From the NCBI GenBank assembly GCA_902594485.1, contig CACJMJ010000003.1, positions 1-45,320 on the forward strand: a stretch of DNA of 45,320 nt, in the 5' to 3' direction. Below are positions 24,849 through 33,981 of this stretch, piece after piece (position 1 is the first letter of the stretch; each line of letters opens with the position of its first letter). The notes under the pieces are model-generated. The model was given only the letters and a program-made list of their open reading frames with translations, was not told the origin of the DNA and searched no databases. This DNA comes from an uncultured Bacteroidota bacterium. GTDB lineage: Bacteria > Bacteroidota > Bacteroidia > Flavobacteriales > Flavobacteriaceae. Position numbers and translations under genes: made by a program.

Positions 24849-26183
24849 ATGAAATATATACACATAATTATCGTTTTATTTTTTTCAACAGTATTATTTG
24901 CTCAGTCTGATGATAATATTCTGACTCTTCAAGATGCTGTTGAGATGGCAATTGAAAAAAATATAAGCATTAAACAATCTGAATTAAACTTACAAAACTC
25001 AGAATTAGGAAAGTCTGATGCGATCGGAAACTTTTTGCCTAGAGTATCTGCATCTGCAAACCACCAATGGAATATTGGTCGAGGTATAAATATTACTACT
25101 AATGTTATTGAAGATATAACTACATCGTTCTCATCAATGAGTGCAGGCTTTGGTCTTGATGTTTACAATGGTTTTAGAAACGTTTATCAACTTCATCGTG
25201 CTAATTTAGAGATACTAGCATCTAAATATCAATTAGATGACATGAAAGATGATATAAAACTATTAGTAGCAAACTCATATCTTCAGATAATGTTCAATAG
25301 CGAAATATTAAAAGTTCAAAAATCTCAACTAGAGATAACAAAAGTTGAATATGCTAGAACAAAAGATTTAATCGAAATTGGAACATTTTCACCAAGACAA
25401 ATCTTTGAAATTGAAGCAAGTTTAGCTTCTCAAGAACAAAATGTAGTTCAAGCTGAAAATAACTATAGAAATGCAAAATTGAGTTTAGCACAACTTCTTT
25501 TAATTGACGACTTCAATAGTTTTGAAATAGCCAATGAGGACTTTAGTATACCATTCTCTGATATTCTAACCAAGACTCCAAAAGAAATACTTAATAAGTC
25601 AATGACTTTCAGAAATGACATTAAGTTAGCTGAAACTAACATTTCTATTGCTGAAAAAGATATTCAGATTTCAAAATCACAATTACAGCCATCAGTTACC
25701 TCATTTTATCAGTGGAATACCAGAATTTCATATCAGGATAATCTGCCTAGTTTTGATGATCAGTTTGATCTGAACAAGGGTCAAGGATATGGTCTGGCCT
25801 TAAACATTCCAATATTTCAAGGTAAACAGATAAGAAATAATGTTGAAAGAAGTAAAGTAAACCTTGATAGACTTAAAAATCAATATGAGCAGGAGAAACT
25901 TAATCTTGAGAACTCAATAAACCAAGCTTATAATGATCTTACGGGTGCTATTAAACTATATGAAGCTTCAAATAAAACATTAGCTTCACTTAAAAATGCA
26001 TACGAAGATACTTCTGATAGATTTTTACTTGGAGCTGTTAATTCTTTTGACTTTATTCAATCAAAGCAAAGATATGAATCTGCCCAATCTGAAAATATCA
26101 GAGCTAAATTTGATTATATATTTAAATTAAAAGTTCTTGAGTTCTACTTTGGGTTACCTTTATCAATCCCACAGTCTAATTAA
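24849..26183 (+). CDS. TolC-family outer-membrane efflux protein
   Basis: A 444-residue outer-membrane channel subunit with signal peptide (about 1-18, ending LFAQ). Two similar halves are seen, each with a NALSLAQLLL- or LENSINQAYNDL-like helical stretch. TolC trimers form the exit duct of tripartite efflux. It lies 20 bases after the adaptor gene, completing the set ATPase, two permeases, adaptor, channel. Exported substrate unknown. Confidence 0.92.
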   Translation: MKYIHIIIVLFFSTVLFAQSDDNILTLQDAVEMAIEKNISIKQSELNLQNSELGKSDAIGNFLPRVSASANHQWNIGRGINITTNVIEDITTSFSSMSAGFGLDVYNGFRNVYQLHRANLEILASKYQLDDMKDDIKLLVANSYLQIMFNSEILKVQKSQLEITKVEYARTKDLIEIGTFSPRQIFEIEASLASQEQNVVQAENNYRNAKLSLAQLLLIDDFNSFEIANEDFSIPFSDILTKTPKEILNKSMTFRNDIKLAETNISIAEKDIQISKSQLQPSVTSFYQWNTRISYQDNLPSFDDQFDLNKGQGYGLALNIPIFQGKQIRNNVERSKVNLDRLKNQYEQEKLNLENSINQAYNDLTGAIKLYEASNKTLASLKNAYEDTSDRFLLGAVNSFDFIQSKQRYESAQSENIRAKFDYIFKLKVLEFYFGLPLSIPQSN

Positions 26184-26195
26184 TCTCAAACTAAG

Positions 26196-26855
26196 ATGTC
26201 ATTTATTTTAAATTTAGAGACATCCAGTAAAAACTGTTCAGTTTGTTTGTCATCAAAAGGTAAATTAATTCAAAGTTTTGATTCAGAGGATGACAGCTAT
26301 AGACACAGTGAGCTTTTAACTTCCTCTATCCAAGATATTTTAAATGAAAATAACTTAGGTGTTAAGGATTTATCTGCTGTTTCTATTGGAATAGGTCCAG
26401 GATCATTTACTGGCCTTAGAATAGGTTTTTCAGTCGCCAAGGGACTATGCTACCCTCACAATATTAATTTAATCGGTATATCATCTCTTAAGATTATTGC
26501 TAATTCAGTAATCAAGGAAAATAAAAATATAATTTCTTTAATTAAAGATAAAGGAGAACATTATTATATCTCTAAATATAGCAGTGATTTAATAGAAATA
26601 ATGCAACCTAAAATTCAGCTTATAGACAGCGATTACATGTCTAGTATTCTAGATAAGGAATCAATTATAGTTGTTAATTCAAATGAATCTAAAGAATTTA
26701 TATCTCAGATTGTAAAAGAAAAAACAAAGGTATTTTCAAGAACTATTAGTTCTATTGATATGATTAGTCTCTCTGATAAATCATTTGAAGAGAAAAAATT
26801 TGAAGATATAGCATACATTGAGCCAATGTATGTTAAAAAACCATATGTAAGCTAG
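26196..26855 (+). CDS. tsaB: tRNA threonylcarbamoyladenosine synthesis protein TsaB
   Basis: A 219-residue actin-like fold protein. LETSSKNCSVCLS at the start and IGIGPGSFTGLRIGFSVAKGL are the TsaB signatures. TsaB partners TsaD and TsaE in forming t6A at position 37 of ANN-decoding tRNAs. It lies 12 bases after the TolC gene on the same strand, so it may share the efflux transcript. Its end faces the skp end with only nine bases between, and no terminator is visible. The C-terminal half is the less conserved scaffold part. Confidence 0.92.
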   Translation: MSFILNLETSSKNCSVCLSSKGKLIQSFDSEDDSYRHSELLTSSIQDILNENNLGVKDLSAVSIGIGPGSFTGLRIGFSVAKGLCYPHNINLIGISSLKIIANSVIKENKNIISLIKDKGEHYYISKYSSDLIEIMQPKIQLIDSDYMSSILDKESIIVVNSNESKEFISQIVKEKTKVFSRTISSIDMISLSDKSFEEKKFEDIAYIEPMYVKKPYVS

Positions 26856-26864
26856 GAAACTACT

Positions 26865-27371
26865 TTAGAATCCAAGTTCTTTTTTTACATCAGATAAAAG
26901 ATCTTTACCGTTTGCAAGTATAATACCTCCATTTGGACTAGAATCTATAACGTAATTAAAGCCTTGTTCTTCTCCAACTTTTGTGATAGCGTTTCTAGCC
27001 TTCTCAAGAAGTGGAGTCATTAAATCCATTTGTTTCTTTTGAAGTTCTTGAGCAGCTGAATCTCTAAACTCTTGCAAGTTAGTCTGCATACTTTCAAGCT
27101 CTTTTTGTCTTGCTTGATTAGTAACATCAGTTTGATTTGCAGCATCAGAAGAATAACTTTGAGCTTTAGTCTGGAACTCTTTAAATGCATTGTCAATTTG
27201 AGTAGTATAATCCTTCTCAAGTTTTGCTAACTCATTTTGAGCAGCTATTACCTCTGGCATTTCACTAATAAGTTGTTGAACATTAATATGTGCAACATTT
27301 GACTGAGCAGTTGCAGTTAATGGAGCTACTGTTAAAAAAGCAGCGACGAATAATTTAAATATCGATTTCAT
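26865..27371 (-). CDS. OmpH/Skp-family periplasmic chaperone
   Basis: A 168-residue exported protein: signal peptide about 1-22 (ending TATAQ), a short strand VAHINVQQLIS, a long helical coiled-coil region (about 38-130, very rich in Gln, Lys and Glu), and a C-terminal strand INYVIDSS-type segment. The pattern is that of Skp/OmpH, which holds unfolded outer-membrane proteins in the periplasm. It lies directly downstream of bamA (52-base gap), the usual place. Confidence 0.92.
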   Translation of the reverse strand: MKSIFKLFVAAFLTVAPLTATAQSNVAHINVQQLISEMPEVIAAQNELAKLEKDYTTQIDNAFKEFQTKAQSYSSDAANQTDVTNQARQKELESMQTNLQEFRDSAAQELQKKQMDLMTPLLEKARNAITKVGEEQGFNYVIDSSPNGGIILANGKDLLSDVKKELGF

Positions 27372-27423
27372 AATCTATAAATATTTTTCGATTGCAATAT
27401 CGTAATTTTTCTTTAAAAAACGA

Positions 27424-29970
27424 TTAAAATTGTTGACCTATTACAAAGTGGGTCTGCCATCCAGATGCTTGTCCTGTGTTTGAAAAATCTGTTGAATCAA
27501 AACCATAACCGAAATCAATCCCAAGTAATCCAAATGCAGGCATAAATACTCTAACACCAATTCCAGCAGATCTTTTTATATCAAATGGACTATAGTCTTT
27601 GAAGTCATCAAATCCATTTCCAGCTTCAAGAAAACTTAAAGCAAACACTGAAGCACTTGGCTTAAGACTAATTGGATATCGCAATTCAAGTGAAAACTTA
27701 TTATATATTACTGATCCGTCCCTACTTGAGAGTGATCCATTCTCATAACCTCTTAGAGCTATTGTTTCTCTACCATCCATTGCATATTGCTGCATTCCAT
27801 CTCCACCAAGATAAAATCTTTCAAAAGGTATATTACCTAAATTACTATTATAGGTTCCTAAAAATCCAAAATCTGTTTGAGCTTTTAGAACGAATTTTCC
27901 AAACAGTCTAGTATACCAACTACCATCGAATTTTACTTTATAAAACTCTAACCATCTATATCTTGCCTGATCAATTTCAGCTTGAATAGGATTTCCGCTA
28001 TTGTCTTGATATTCTGGTCTTTCAGCAAGATCCGCATAGTCATCACCTCTAATTAATGAATATGGAGGGGATAATCTAGCGCTTAATGAAAAGCTTGAGC
28101 CTCCAACTGGGAAAATAGGATTTGTAAAGGTGTTGTTTCTAGATAATGCAATATTGTAGGCTATATTATGTGATTCTCCATTTCCAAAGGTAAAAAGTCC
28201 TGTGAAGTAATTCTCTAAATTATAATATTGATAAGAAATCGATTGAGATAATACAAAATAATCATCAGGCACTCTTAACCTCTTTGCTAATCCTACATTA
28301 AATCCAGCAATTTCAAAAGATTGGCTTTTGTCAGCTCTTCTTGTAAAGTAATCGTATCTGTATTGTTTTGTTGATGATAAAGACAGGGAAAATTGTACAG
28401 GCTGTCTTCCTCCAAACCAGGGTTCAACAAAACTAAAACTTCTCGTACTGTAGAATGTACTAGTTTGCAGCCTAATTGCTAATGTTTGTCCATCTCCCAT
28501 TGGAAGTGGTCTCCAGGCTTTTCTATTTTTAATATTCTTTGTAGAAAAGTTATTAAATGCAAGCCCAACAGTTCCGATAAAACCTCCTCCACCATAACCA
28601 CCTTGCAATTCAATCTGACTTGCACCTGCTTCAATTAAGCCAAGCTCAATGTCTACTGTTCCTTGATTTGGATCAACATTTTTAAAGTCAGGACTAATCT
28701 GTTCAGCATCAAAAAATCCAAGCTGACCAACTTCACGAATCGTTCTAACAACTTTATCTTTACTATAAAGTTCACCTGGCTTGATTCTTAACTCCCTATA
28801 AATTACATTATCATTGGTTTTTGTATTTCCAACTACAGATATATTATTAAAGCTAGCAAGTTTACCTTCATTAATTCTAATTTCGAAGTCAATAGTATCA
28901 TTTTCAGCACTTACCTCAACTGCATTAACAGAGGAGAAAAGATATCCATTATTTTGATATAGATTGGAGAGATCATTTGCATCAGGATTATCATCTGCAA
29001 TTCTTTCTTTTAGAAGAACTCCGTTGTAGGAGTCACCATTCTGGATTCCTAATATTTGATCTAGCTGAAAGTCAGTGTAGGAGCTGTTACCAATATAATT
29101 TATATCACCAAAATAGTACTTATTACCCTCATCTATATTTAATTCAACATTTATTGTCTTTTCATCATTAACAATTATTGTGTCAAATTCGACTCTTGCA
29201 TCTCGATATCCTTTTTCCTTGTAAAAAGAAATTAAATTTTCTTTATCAGTTTCATAATCAGATTCGATTAGTTTAGACTTTTTCCAGAATCTTAGTGGAA
29301 ATTTTTTCTTTGTTTTCTTAAGCTTTGACTTTAACTTAAAATCACCAAATATTTCATTTCCGGTAAATGCTATATTCTTGATTTTAATTCTCTCACCTTT
29401 ATCAACATTTATATTAAGATTAAGCTTATTAGATCCAATCGAATCAGGTGTAGAAACAATATTAACTCTAGAATTTAAATATCCATCCTTTTTTAAATCA
29501 TTCTCTATATAATTCTTTGTATTAGTAAGAAAGCTTTCGGATAGTCTTTTACCTTCAGATAATTCAGTTTCTTTCTCAAAAGTCTCTGCTTTGCTCTTTT
29601 TTACTCCATTTATCTGATAATTAAGTAAAGTAGGAAGCTCATCAACATTTATCTCAAGTTTAATCTTACCATCATTTACATCTGTTATATAAAGGTTTAC
29701 ATCACTAAATAACTCTAGATTCCATAGCTTTTTTAGTATAGCACTGACTTCTTCACCAGGGACTTGTAATCTTTGACCTTGTCTAAGTCCACTGTAAGTA
29801 ACAACTGTTCTATCACTGAAATTTTTAAGTCCTACAACGGTTATTGTGTCTATTGTATAAGTACCACCTTTTCTATAACTATCTTGCGATAATAGAAAAC
29901 TAGTTCCTAAGACAAAAATACCAAAAGCCTTAACTAATTTAGATCTAAAGTTGTTTACTTGTTTTTCCAA
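27424..29970 (-). CDS. bamA: Outer membrane protein assembly factor BamA
   Basis: An outer-membrane protein of about 848 residues: signal peptide (KLVKAFGIFVLGTSFLLSQ near residues 12-29), five POTRA-type repeats (the first starts TYTIDTITVVGLKNFSD), and a C-terminal beta barrel with the Omp85 signature region; it ends in HFVIGQQF with a terminal aromatic residue. It inserts beta-barrel proteins into the outer membrane. The start is difficult: no ATG or GTG lies close before the signal peptide. TTG 29970 inside uppS is chosen; the next ATG (30066) would add 32 residues before the signal. The operon order uppS, bamA, skp is standard. Confidence 0.93.
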   Translation of the reverse strand: MEKQVNNFRSKLVKAFGIFVLGTSFLLSQDSYRKGGTYTIDTITVVGLKNFSDRTVVTYSGLRQGQRLQVPGEEVSAILKKLWNLELFSDVNLYITDVNDGKIKLEINVDELPTLLNYQINGVKKSKAETFEKETELSEGKRLSESFLTNTKNYIENDLKKDGYLNSRVNIVSTPDSIGSNKLNLNINVDKGERIKIKNIAFTGNEIFGDFKLKSKLKKTKKKFPLRFWKKSKLIESDYETDKENLISFYKEKGYRDARVEFDTIIVNDEKTINVELNIDEGNKYYFGDINYIGNSSYTDFQLDQILGIQNGDSYNGVLLKERIADDNPDANDLSNLYQNNGYLFSSVNAVEVSAENDTIDFEIRINEGKLASFNNISVVGNTKTNDNVIYRELRIKPGELYSKDKVVRTIREVGQLGFFDAEQISPDFKNVDPNQGTVDIELGLIEAGASQIELQGGYGGGGFIGTVGLAFNNFSTKNIKNRKAWRPLPMGDGQTLAIRLQTSTFYSTRSFSFVEPWFGGRQPVQFSLSLSSTKQYRYDYFTRRADKSQSFEIAGFNVGLAKRLRVPDDYFVLSQSISYQYYNLENYFTGLFTFGNGESHNIAYNIALSRNNTFTNPIFPVGGSSFSLSARLSPPYSLIRGDDYADLAERPEYQDNSGNPIQAEIDQARYRWLEFYKVKFDGSWYTRLFGKFVLKAQTDFGFLGTYNSNLGNIPFERFYLGGDGMQQYAMDGRETIALRGYENGSLSSRDGSVIYNKFSLELRYPISLKPSASVFALSFLEAGNGFDDFKDYSPFDIKRSAGIGVRVFMPAFGLLGIDFGYGFDSTDFSNTGQASGWQTHFVIGQQF

Positions 29971-30652
29971 ATCTTCTTTCTCTATTTTGATATTCAACAA
30001 TAGCTTTTTCCAAATCTTCTTCTGTAAAATCAGGCCAATAAACATCAGTAAAATATAATTCGGCATATGCTATCTGCCAAAGTAAAAAATTACTAATTCT
30101 TTTTTCCCCACTTGTCCTAATAAGAAGGTCTACATCAGGCAAATTACTTGTGTAAAGATGATCATTAATTACGGAATCATCAAAATTATCAAGACAAATT
30201 ATATCATTTTTAACTTTCTCAGAAATCTCTTTGACTGCTTTGAAAATTTCTTGTTTTCCACCATAACTTAGTGCTAGTGTCAATGTCATACCTGTATTAT
30301 CCTTTGTATTTTCTATTATAGTATATAATTCCTCTCTTACTTCACCTGGAAGTGTATCCAAATCTCCAATTGCATTAAGTTTTATATTGTTTTTGAACAT
30401 ATCTTCAAACTGATCTTTAAGAGTTTGAACTAAGAGCCCCATTAAAGTATCAACTTCACTTCTTGGCCTATCCCAATTTTCTACAGAAAATGTAAATAAT
30501 GTTAAATATTTAATATTAAACTTACTGGCTGCCTCAACAATTCTTCTAACTGCTGTAACTCCATTTTGGTGTCCAAATATTCTGGGCATACCTTTCTGCT
30601 CAGCCCATCTACCATTACCATCCATTATTATAGCTGTGTGCTTAGGTATCAT
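29945..30652 (-). CDS. uppS: Isoprenyl transferase (undecaprenyl diphosphate synthase)
   Basis: A 235-residue cis-prenyltransferase that makes the C55 lipid carrier for peptidoglycan and O-antigen. HTAIIMDGNGRWAEQKG holds the catalytic Asp11; FTFSVENWDRP and RTSGEKRISNFLLWQIAYAE are the other conserved regions. Length is normal. Its 3' end overlaps the probable start of bamA by 26 bases. It follows nadK by two bases. Confidence 0.96.
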   Translation of the reverse strand: MIPKHTAIIMDGNGRWAEQKGMPRIFGHQNGVTAVRRIVEAASKFNIKYLTLFTFSVENWDRPRSEVDTLMGLLVQTLKDQFEDMFKNNIKLNAIGDLDTLPGEVREELYTIIENTKDNTGMTLTLALSYGGKQEIFKAVKEISEKVKNDIICLDNFDDSVINDHLYTSNLPDVDLLIRTSGEKRISNFLLWQIAYAELYFTDVYWPDFTEEDLEKAIVEYQNRERRFGKTSKQL

Positions 30653-30654
30653 TA

Positions 30655-31542
30655 TTAATTATTAATATTTTTATTTCTCATGTCTTGACCCCAGAAAAGT
30701 TTTTCTCTAAGCCTTTTATAGAAATTATCATCATCAAATTTAATTGTTTTAATAGTAAAATCTGCTTTTGAAATTTCAATTTGATTTGAAGAACTTATAG
30801 AGTACATCCTTGAATCAACTGATAGGTTTATTTCATTATCTCCTTCAATATCTATTTTTATATTTGAATTATCAGGAATTACTAATGATCTCATGTTAAT
30901 ATTGTGAGGTGCTATAGGGTTTAATAATATTACATTTGATTCAGGTGATACTATTGAGCCTCCATTACTTAGAGAATATCCTGTAGATCCAGTTGGTGTT
31001 GAAACTATTAAGCCATCAGACCAATAATTTGTTAGATAATTACCATTGATTTTACATGAAATATTTAAAAGAGAAGTAGTGTCCTTCCTTTGAATAGTTA
31101 TCTCATTCAGAGCATAAGGATAGTCAGCAAAAACATTATTCGAAGAGCCTAAATTAACTCGAAGAATAGTTCTTTCAATGAAAGTGTACTCTTTATTCTT
31201 AATTTGTGATATAGCATCACTTATACTTTCTTTCTGAATACTAGTTAAGAATCCTAATCTACCTGTGTTAACTCCCAAAATTGGAATGTTTGAGTCTTTA
31301 ACATAAGTTATAGATCTTAAAATTGTTCCATCACCACCTATAGCAAAAACAAAGTCTAAATCACTATCTATTGGTTCATTAGAATCAAAAAAAATAAAAC
31401 TATCTATTTTACTTTCATCTAATTCATCTTTTACTTTAGAATCTATAATAAGTTGATTATCCTCAGAAATAAGGTCAATTATTTCTTTACAACAATCAAT
31501 TGAAGATTTGTTTTGAAATGCTATGTATAATGCAATCTTCAT
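30655..31542 (-). CDS. nadK: NAD kinase
   Basis: A 295-residue kinase that phosphorylates NAD to NADP. The GGDGT motif is at 69-73 (Asp71 catalytic), and the second conserved region TPTGSTGYSLSNGG is present. The start chosen is ATG 31542 (MKIALYIAFQ); a TTG five codons upstream is less likely and would overlap the -7 box. It is head-to-head with pdxJ across 67 bases. Leads the nadK, uppS, bamA, skp operon. Confidence 0.95.
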   Translation of the reverse strand: MKIALYIAFQNKSSIDCCKEIIDLISEDNQLIIDSKVKDELDESKIDSFIFFDSNEPIDSDLDFVFAIGGDGTILRSITYVKDSNIPILGVNTGRLGFLTSIQKESISDAISQIKNKEYTFIERTILRVNLGSSNNVFADYPYALNEITIQRKDTTSLLNISCKINGNYLTNYWSDGLIVSTPTGSTGYSLSNGGSIVSPESNVILLNPIAPHNINMRSLVIPDNSNIKIDIEGDNEINLSVDSRMYSISSSNQIEISKADFTIKTIKFDDDNFYKRLREKLFWGQDMRNKNINN

Positions 31543-31546
31543 ATCG

Positions 31547-31554
31547 CAAAAATA
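31547..31554 (-). promoter_or_regulatory. Putative -7 box for nadK
   Basis: On the minus strand TATTTTTG, an exact TAnnTTTG, ending four bases before the nadK ATG. No TTTG at the -33 distance. Predicts a leaderless transcript, as at ruvB. Confidence 0.4.
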
Positions 31555-31579
31555 CAATTTTTAAAACTTTATTAAGTAC

Positions 31580-31587
31580 TATATTTG
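31580..31587 (+). promoter_or_regulatory. Putative -7 box for pdxJ
   Basis: TATATTTG, an exact TAnnTTTG, with 22 bases to the pdxJ ATG. Upstream TTTT at 31558-31561 is a weak -33 candidate (spacer 18). Together with the nadK box it makes the 67-base gap a divergent promoter. Confidence 0.42.
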
Positions 31588-31609
31588 CATTTAAGTTTTT
31601 AAGTAAAAC

Positions 31610-32323
31610 ATGACAATACTGAGTGTAAATATTAATAAAATTGCAACTTTGAGAAATGCTCGAGGTGAAAACTATCCTAATTTATTGAATACTGCTTTGG
31701 ATATTGTAAAATTTGGTGCTCAAGGAATTACAATTCACCCAAGACCAGATGAAAGGCATATTAGATATAAGGATGCAATAGATTTAAAAAAGAATATATC
31801 CTGTGAATTAAATATTGAAGGAAATCCAATTAAAAAATTTATTGATTTAGTTAATGAAGTTAAACCAGCACAAGTAACCTTAGTTCCAGACTCAGAAGAT
31901 GCAATTACTTCAAATTCAGGATGGGATACTGTGACTAATTACACATTTTTAAAAGATATAGTGGATAATTTTAAATCAAATTCAATTAGAGTTTCAATTT
32001 TTATTGATCCAGACATTAAGATGCTTGAAGGAGCAAAAAAAATAAATGCAGATAGAATAGAATTATTTACAGGTCCATATGCAAAAGAATTTTCAAATGA
32101 TAGATACAGAGCAGTAGAGCAATATGTGAAATGCTCTGAAGTAGCAAATGATATTGATATAGAAATCAATGCTGGCCATGATCTTAGTCAAAGTAATCTT
32201 AATTTTTTCTGTCAATCTGTTAATAATATAAAAGAAGTATCCATTGGTCATGCCCTAGTTACTGAGTCTCTTTACAATGGTTTAGAATCAACAATAAAAT
32301 CATACTTGCAAATACTTAAATGA
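31610..32323 (+). CDS. pdxJ: Pyridoxine 5'-phosphate synthase
   Basis: A 237-residue TIM-barrel enzyme that condenses 1-deoxyxylulose 5-phosphate with aminoacetone phosphate to form pyridoxine phosphate. The opening VNINKIATLRNARG, then ITIHPRPDERHIR, CELNIEGNP, VTLVPDSEDAIT and EINAGHDLSQSNL are all family signatures. Length is normal. The stop overlaps the next start by four bases (ATGA). Confidence 0.96.
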   Translation: MTILSVNINKIATLRNARGENYPNLLNTALDIVKFGAQGITIHPRPDERHIRYKDAIDLKKNISCELNIEGNPIKKFIDLVNEVKPAQVTLVPDSEDAITSNSGWDTVTNYTFLKDIVDNFKSNSIRVSIFIDPDIKMLEGAKKINADRIELFTGPYAKEFSNDRYRAVEQYVKCSEVANDIDIEINAGHDLSQSNLNFFCQSVNNIKEVSIGHALVTESLYNGLESTIKSYLQILK

Positions 32324-33090
32324 AAATCCTTCATTCAAATCTAATTGGAGACTCAAACAGACATCTATTTATAATTCATGGATTTTTAGGTATGGGAGAT
32401 AATTGGAAATCTCATGCAAAAAAAATTTCAGAATATAACTATACTGTTCATTTGATTGATTTAAGAAATCATGGAAGAAGTTTTTGGGATAATAAATTCT
32501 CATTTGAGATTATGGTCGATGATATTCAAAACTATGCTCTTTTCCATAAAATTCAAAAATTTAGCCTTTTAGGCCACTCAATGGGGGGAAATGTAAGTAT
32601 GCTTTTTGCTCAAAAACTTCCTGATATATTAGAAAAAATAATAATAGTAGATATCATACCAAAAAAATATAAACCACATCATCATGAGATAATGGATAGT
32701 TTAAAATCAATAGATTTTAAGATTAAAAAATCTAGAAAAGAAGTAGATGAACACATGTCTAATTATATTGAAGATGAAAGAGTTAGGCAATTTTTGTTGA
32801 AAAATTTATATTGGATAGATAAAGAGAACCTGGGACTGAAAATAAATATTGATGTCTTGTATGAGTTTAAAGATAAGTTATCTCTTGAGCTTCAAGATAA
32901 TTTAAATTATCAAAAACCAACGATGTTTCTATATGGTGACTCTTCTCCATATGTAGAAAAATCTGATTTACCTTTAATTAAATCATATTTTTCTAATGTT
33001 GAGATTATTAAAGTACCTCAAGCTGGTCATTGGGTACATGCAGATAATCCTTCTTTTTTCCTTGATAGAGTAATTAATTTTCTAAATTGA
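32320..33090 (+). CDS. Alpha/beta hydrolase (YbfF-like)
   Basis: A 256-residue hydrolase with a full triad: nucleophile Ser87 in GHSMGGN, Asp207 in YGDSSPY, His237 in AGHWVHADNP; the oxyanion region is HGFLGMGDNW (20-29). DLRNHGRS (48-54) is typical of the YbfF group of esterases acting on acyl or thioester substrates. The actual substrate cannot be told. It is co-translated with pdxJ. Confidence 0.9.
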   Translation: MKILHSNLIGDSNRHLFIIHGFLGMGDNWKSHAKKISEYNYTVHLIDLRNHGRSFWDNKFSFEIMVDDIQNYALFHKIQKFSLLGHSMGGNVSMLFAQKLPDILEKIIIVDIIPKKYKPHHHEIMDSLKSIDFKIKKSRKEVDEHMSNYIEDERVRQFLLKNLYWIDKENLGLKINIDVLYEFKDKLSLELQDNLNYQKPTMFLYGDSSPYVEKSDLPLIKSYFSNVEIIKVPQAGHWVHADNPSFFLDRVINFLN

Positions 33091-33093
33091 ATT

Positions 33094-33579
33094 ATGGAAA
33101 TTCCTAAAATTAGAAAAGCAAATTCCTCAGATGTTAAAGATATAATCAGGTTACTAGTTGAGCTAGCTGTTTATGAAAAAGAACCTGATGCCGTTAAAGT
33201 TACAGAAGAAGAATTAATTAGAGATGGTTTTGGTTCTCATCCAAGATATGAATGTCTTTTAGCAGAATTTAATTCTGAGGTTGTAGGTTTAGCATTCTTT
33301 ACTCCAAGATACTCAACATGGGTTGGAGATACACTTCATTTGGAGGATTTAGTTGTGACTGAAAAAATGAGAGGTAAAGGTATTGGAACATTACTTTATA
33401 GAGAGTTTTTGTTAGTGGCTAAGGACAGGGGGGTAAATAGAGTTGAATGGTCAGTTTTAGATTGGAATAAAACAGCTATTGATTTTTATAAGAAAAGTGG
33501 TGCAATAGTTGATGGTTTAGAGCAATGGAAAATTGTTAGAATGGATAAACAAATAATTGAGAAATACCTTTTAAGATAA
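33094..33579 (+). CDS. GNAT-family N-acetyltransferase, spermidine/spermine acetyltransferase-like
   Basis: A 161-residue acetyltransferase. RGKGIG at 93-98 is the acetyl-CoA pyrophosphate loop, LHLEDLVVTEKM the preceding strand, and WNKTAIDFYKKSGA the C-terminal motif. The stretch LAVYEKEPDAVKVTEEELIRDGFG-type region and the placement of residues resemble diamine (SSAT) acetyltransferases, which acetylate polyamines. The end overlaps the arsC-like gene tail to tail by nine bases. Confidence 0.88.
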   Translation: MEIPKIRKANSSDVKDIIRLLVELAVYEKEPDAVKVTEEELIRDGFGSHPRYECLLAEFNSEVVGLAFFTPRYSTWVGDTLHLEDLVVTEKMRGKGIGTLLYREFLLVAKDRGVNRVEWSVLDWNKTAIDFYKKSGAIVDGLEQWKIVRMDKQIIEKYLLR

Positions 33580-33981
33580 CTCAACTTTGATAAAATCAAT
33601 AATAAAATTTTTTATCTGATCTCTGACTTCAATAAACTCAGCTCCATATAGACCATTATTTAATTTAGAAGGATCTTTAAAATCTTTATGAATTTTTTTA
33701 GCATTATTATCTATGAAAATGGGGCAAGTTTCCTTTGCATTATCACAAACAGTAATTATAAAATCAAATTGTTTATTAATGTATTCATCAACAAGATTAG
33801 AGTTATAATTTGATATATCTATTCCAATTTCAGCCATACATTTGACAGCATTTTTATTTAATCCATGTTTTTCAACACCTGCACTAAATACTGATATTGA
33901 ATTATCTGTAAGTTGATCTAAAAAACCATGAGCAATTTGACTTCGACATGAATTACCAGTACAAAGAATAAGTATATTCAT
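33571..33981 (-). CDS. Thioredoxin-coupled arsenate reductase / low-molecular-weight phosphatase family protein
   Basis: A 136-residue protein with the phosphatase loop CTGNSCRS at 7-14 (Cys7, Arg13). Cys79 and Cys86 (ITVCDNAKETCP) have exactly the spacing to Cys7 (72 and 7 residues) that Cys10, Cys82 and Cys89 have in thioredoxin-linked ArsC of Staphylococcus aureus, and Asp103 lies in a DPS-type segment. It therefore has all residues for arsenate reduction. No arsenite pump or ArsR is nearby; it is coupled by TAATG to mgtE in a housekeeping operon. A phosphatase role cannot be excluded. Confidence 0.85.
   Translation of the reverse strand: MNILILCTGNSCRSQIAHGFLDQLTDNSISVFSAGVEKHGLNKNAVKCMAEIGIDISNYNSNLVDEYINKQFDFIITVCDNAKETCPIFIDNNAKKIHKDFKDPSKLNNGLYGAEFIEVRDQIKNFIIDFIKVELS

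Noticed and set aside
27385-27400. Short palindrome ATTGCAAT between bamA and skp
   Set aside because: Eight bases only, with no promoter boxes; too weak to call.
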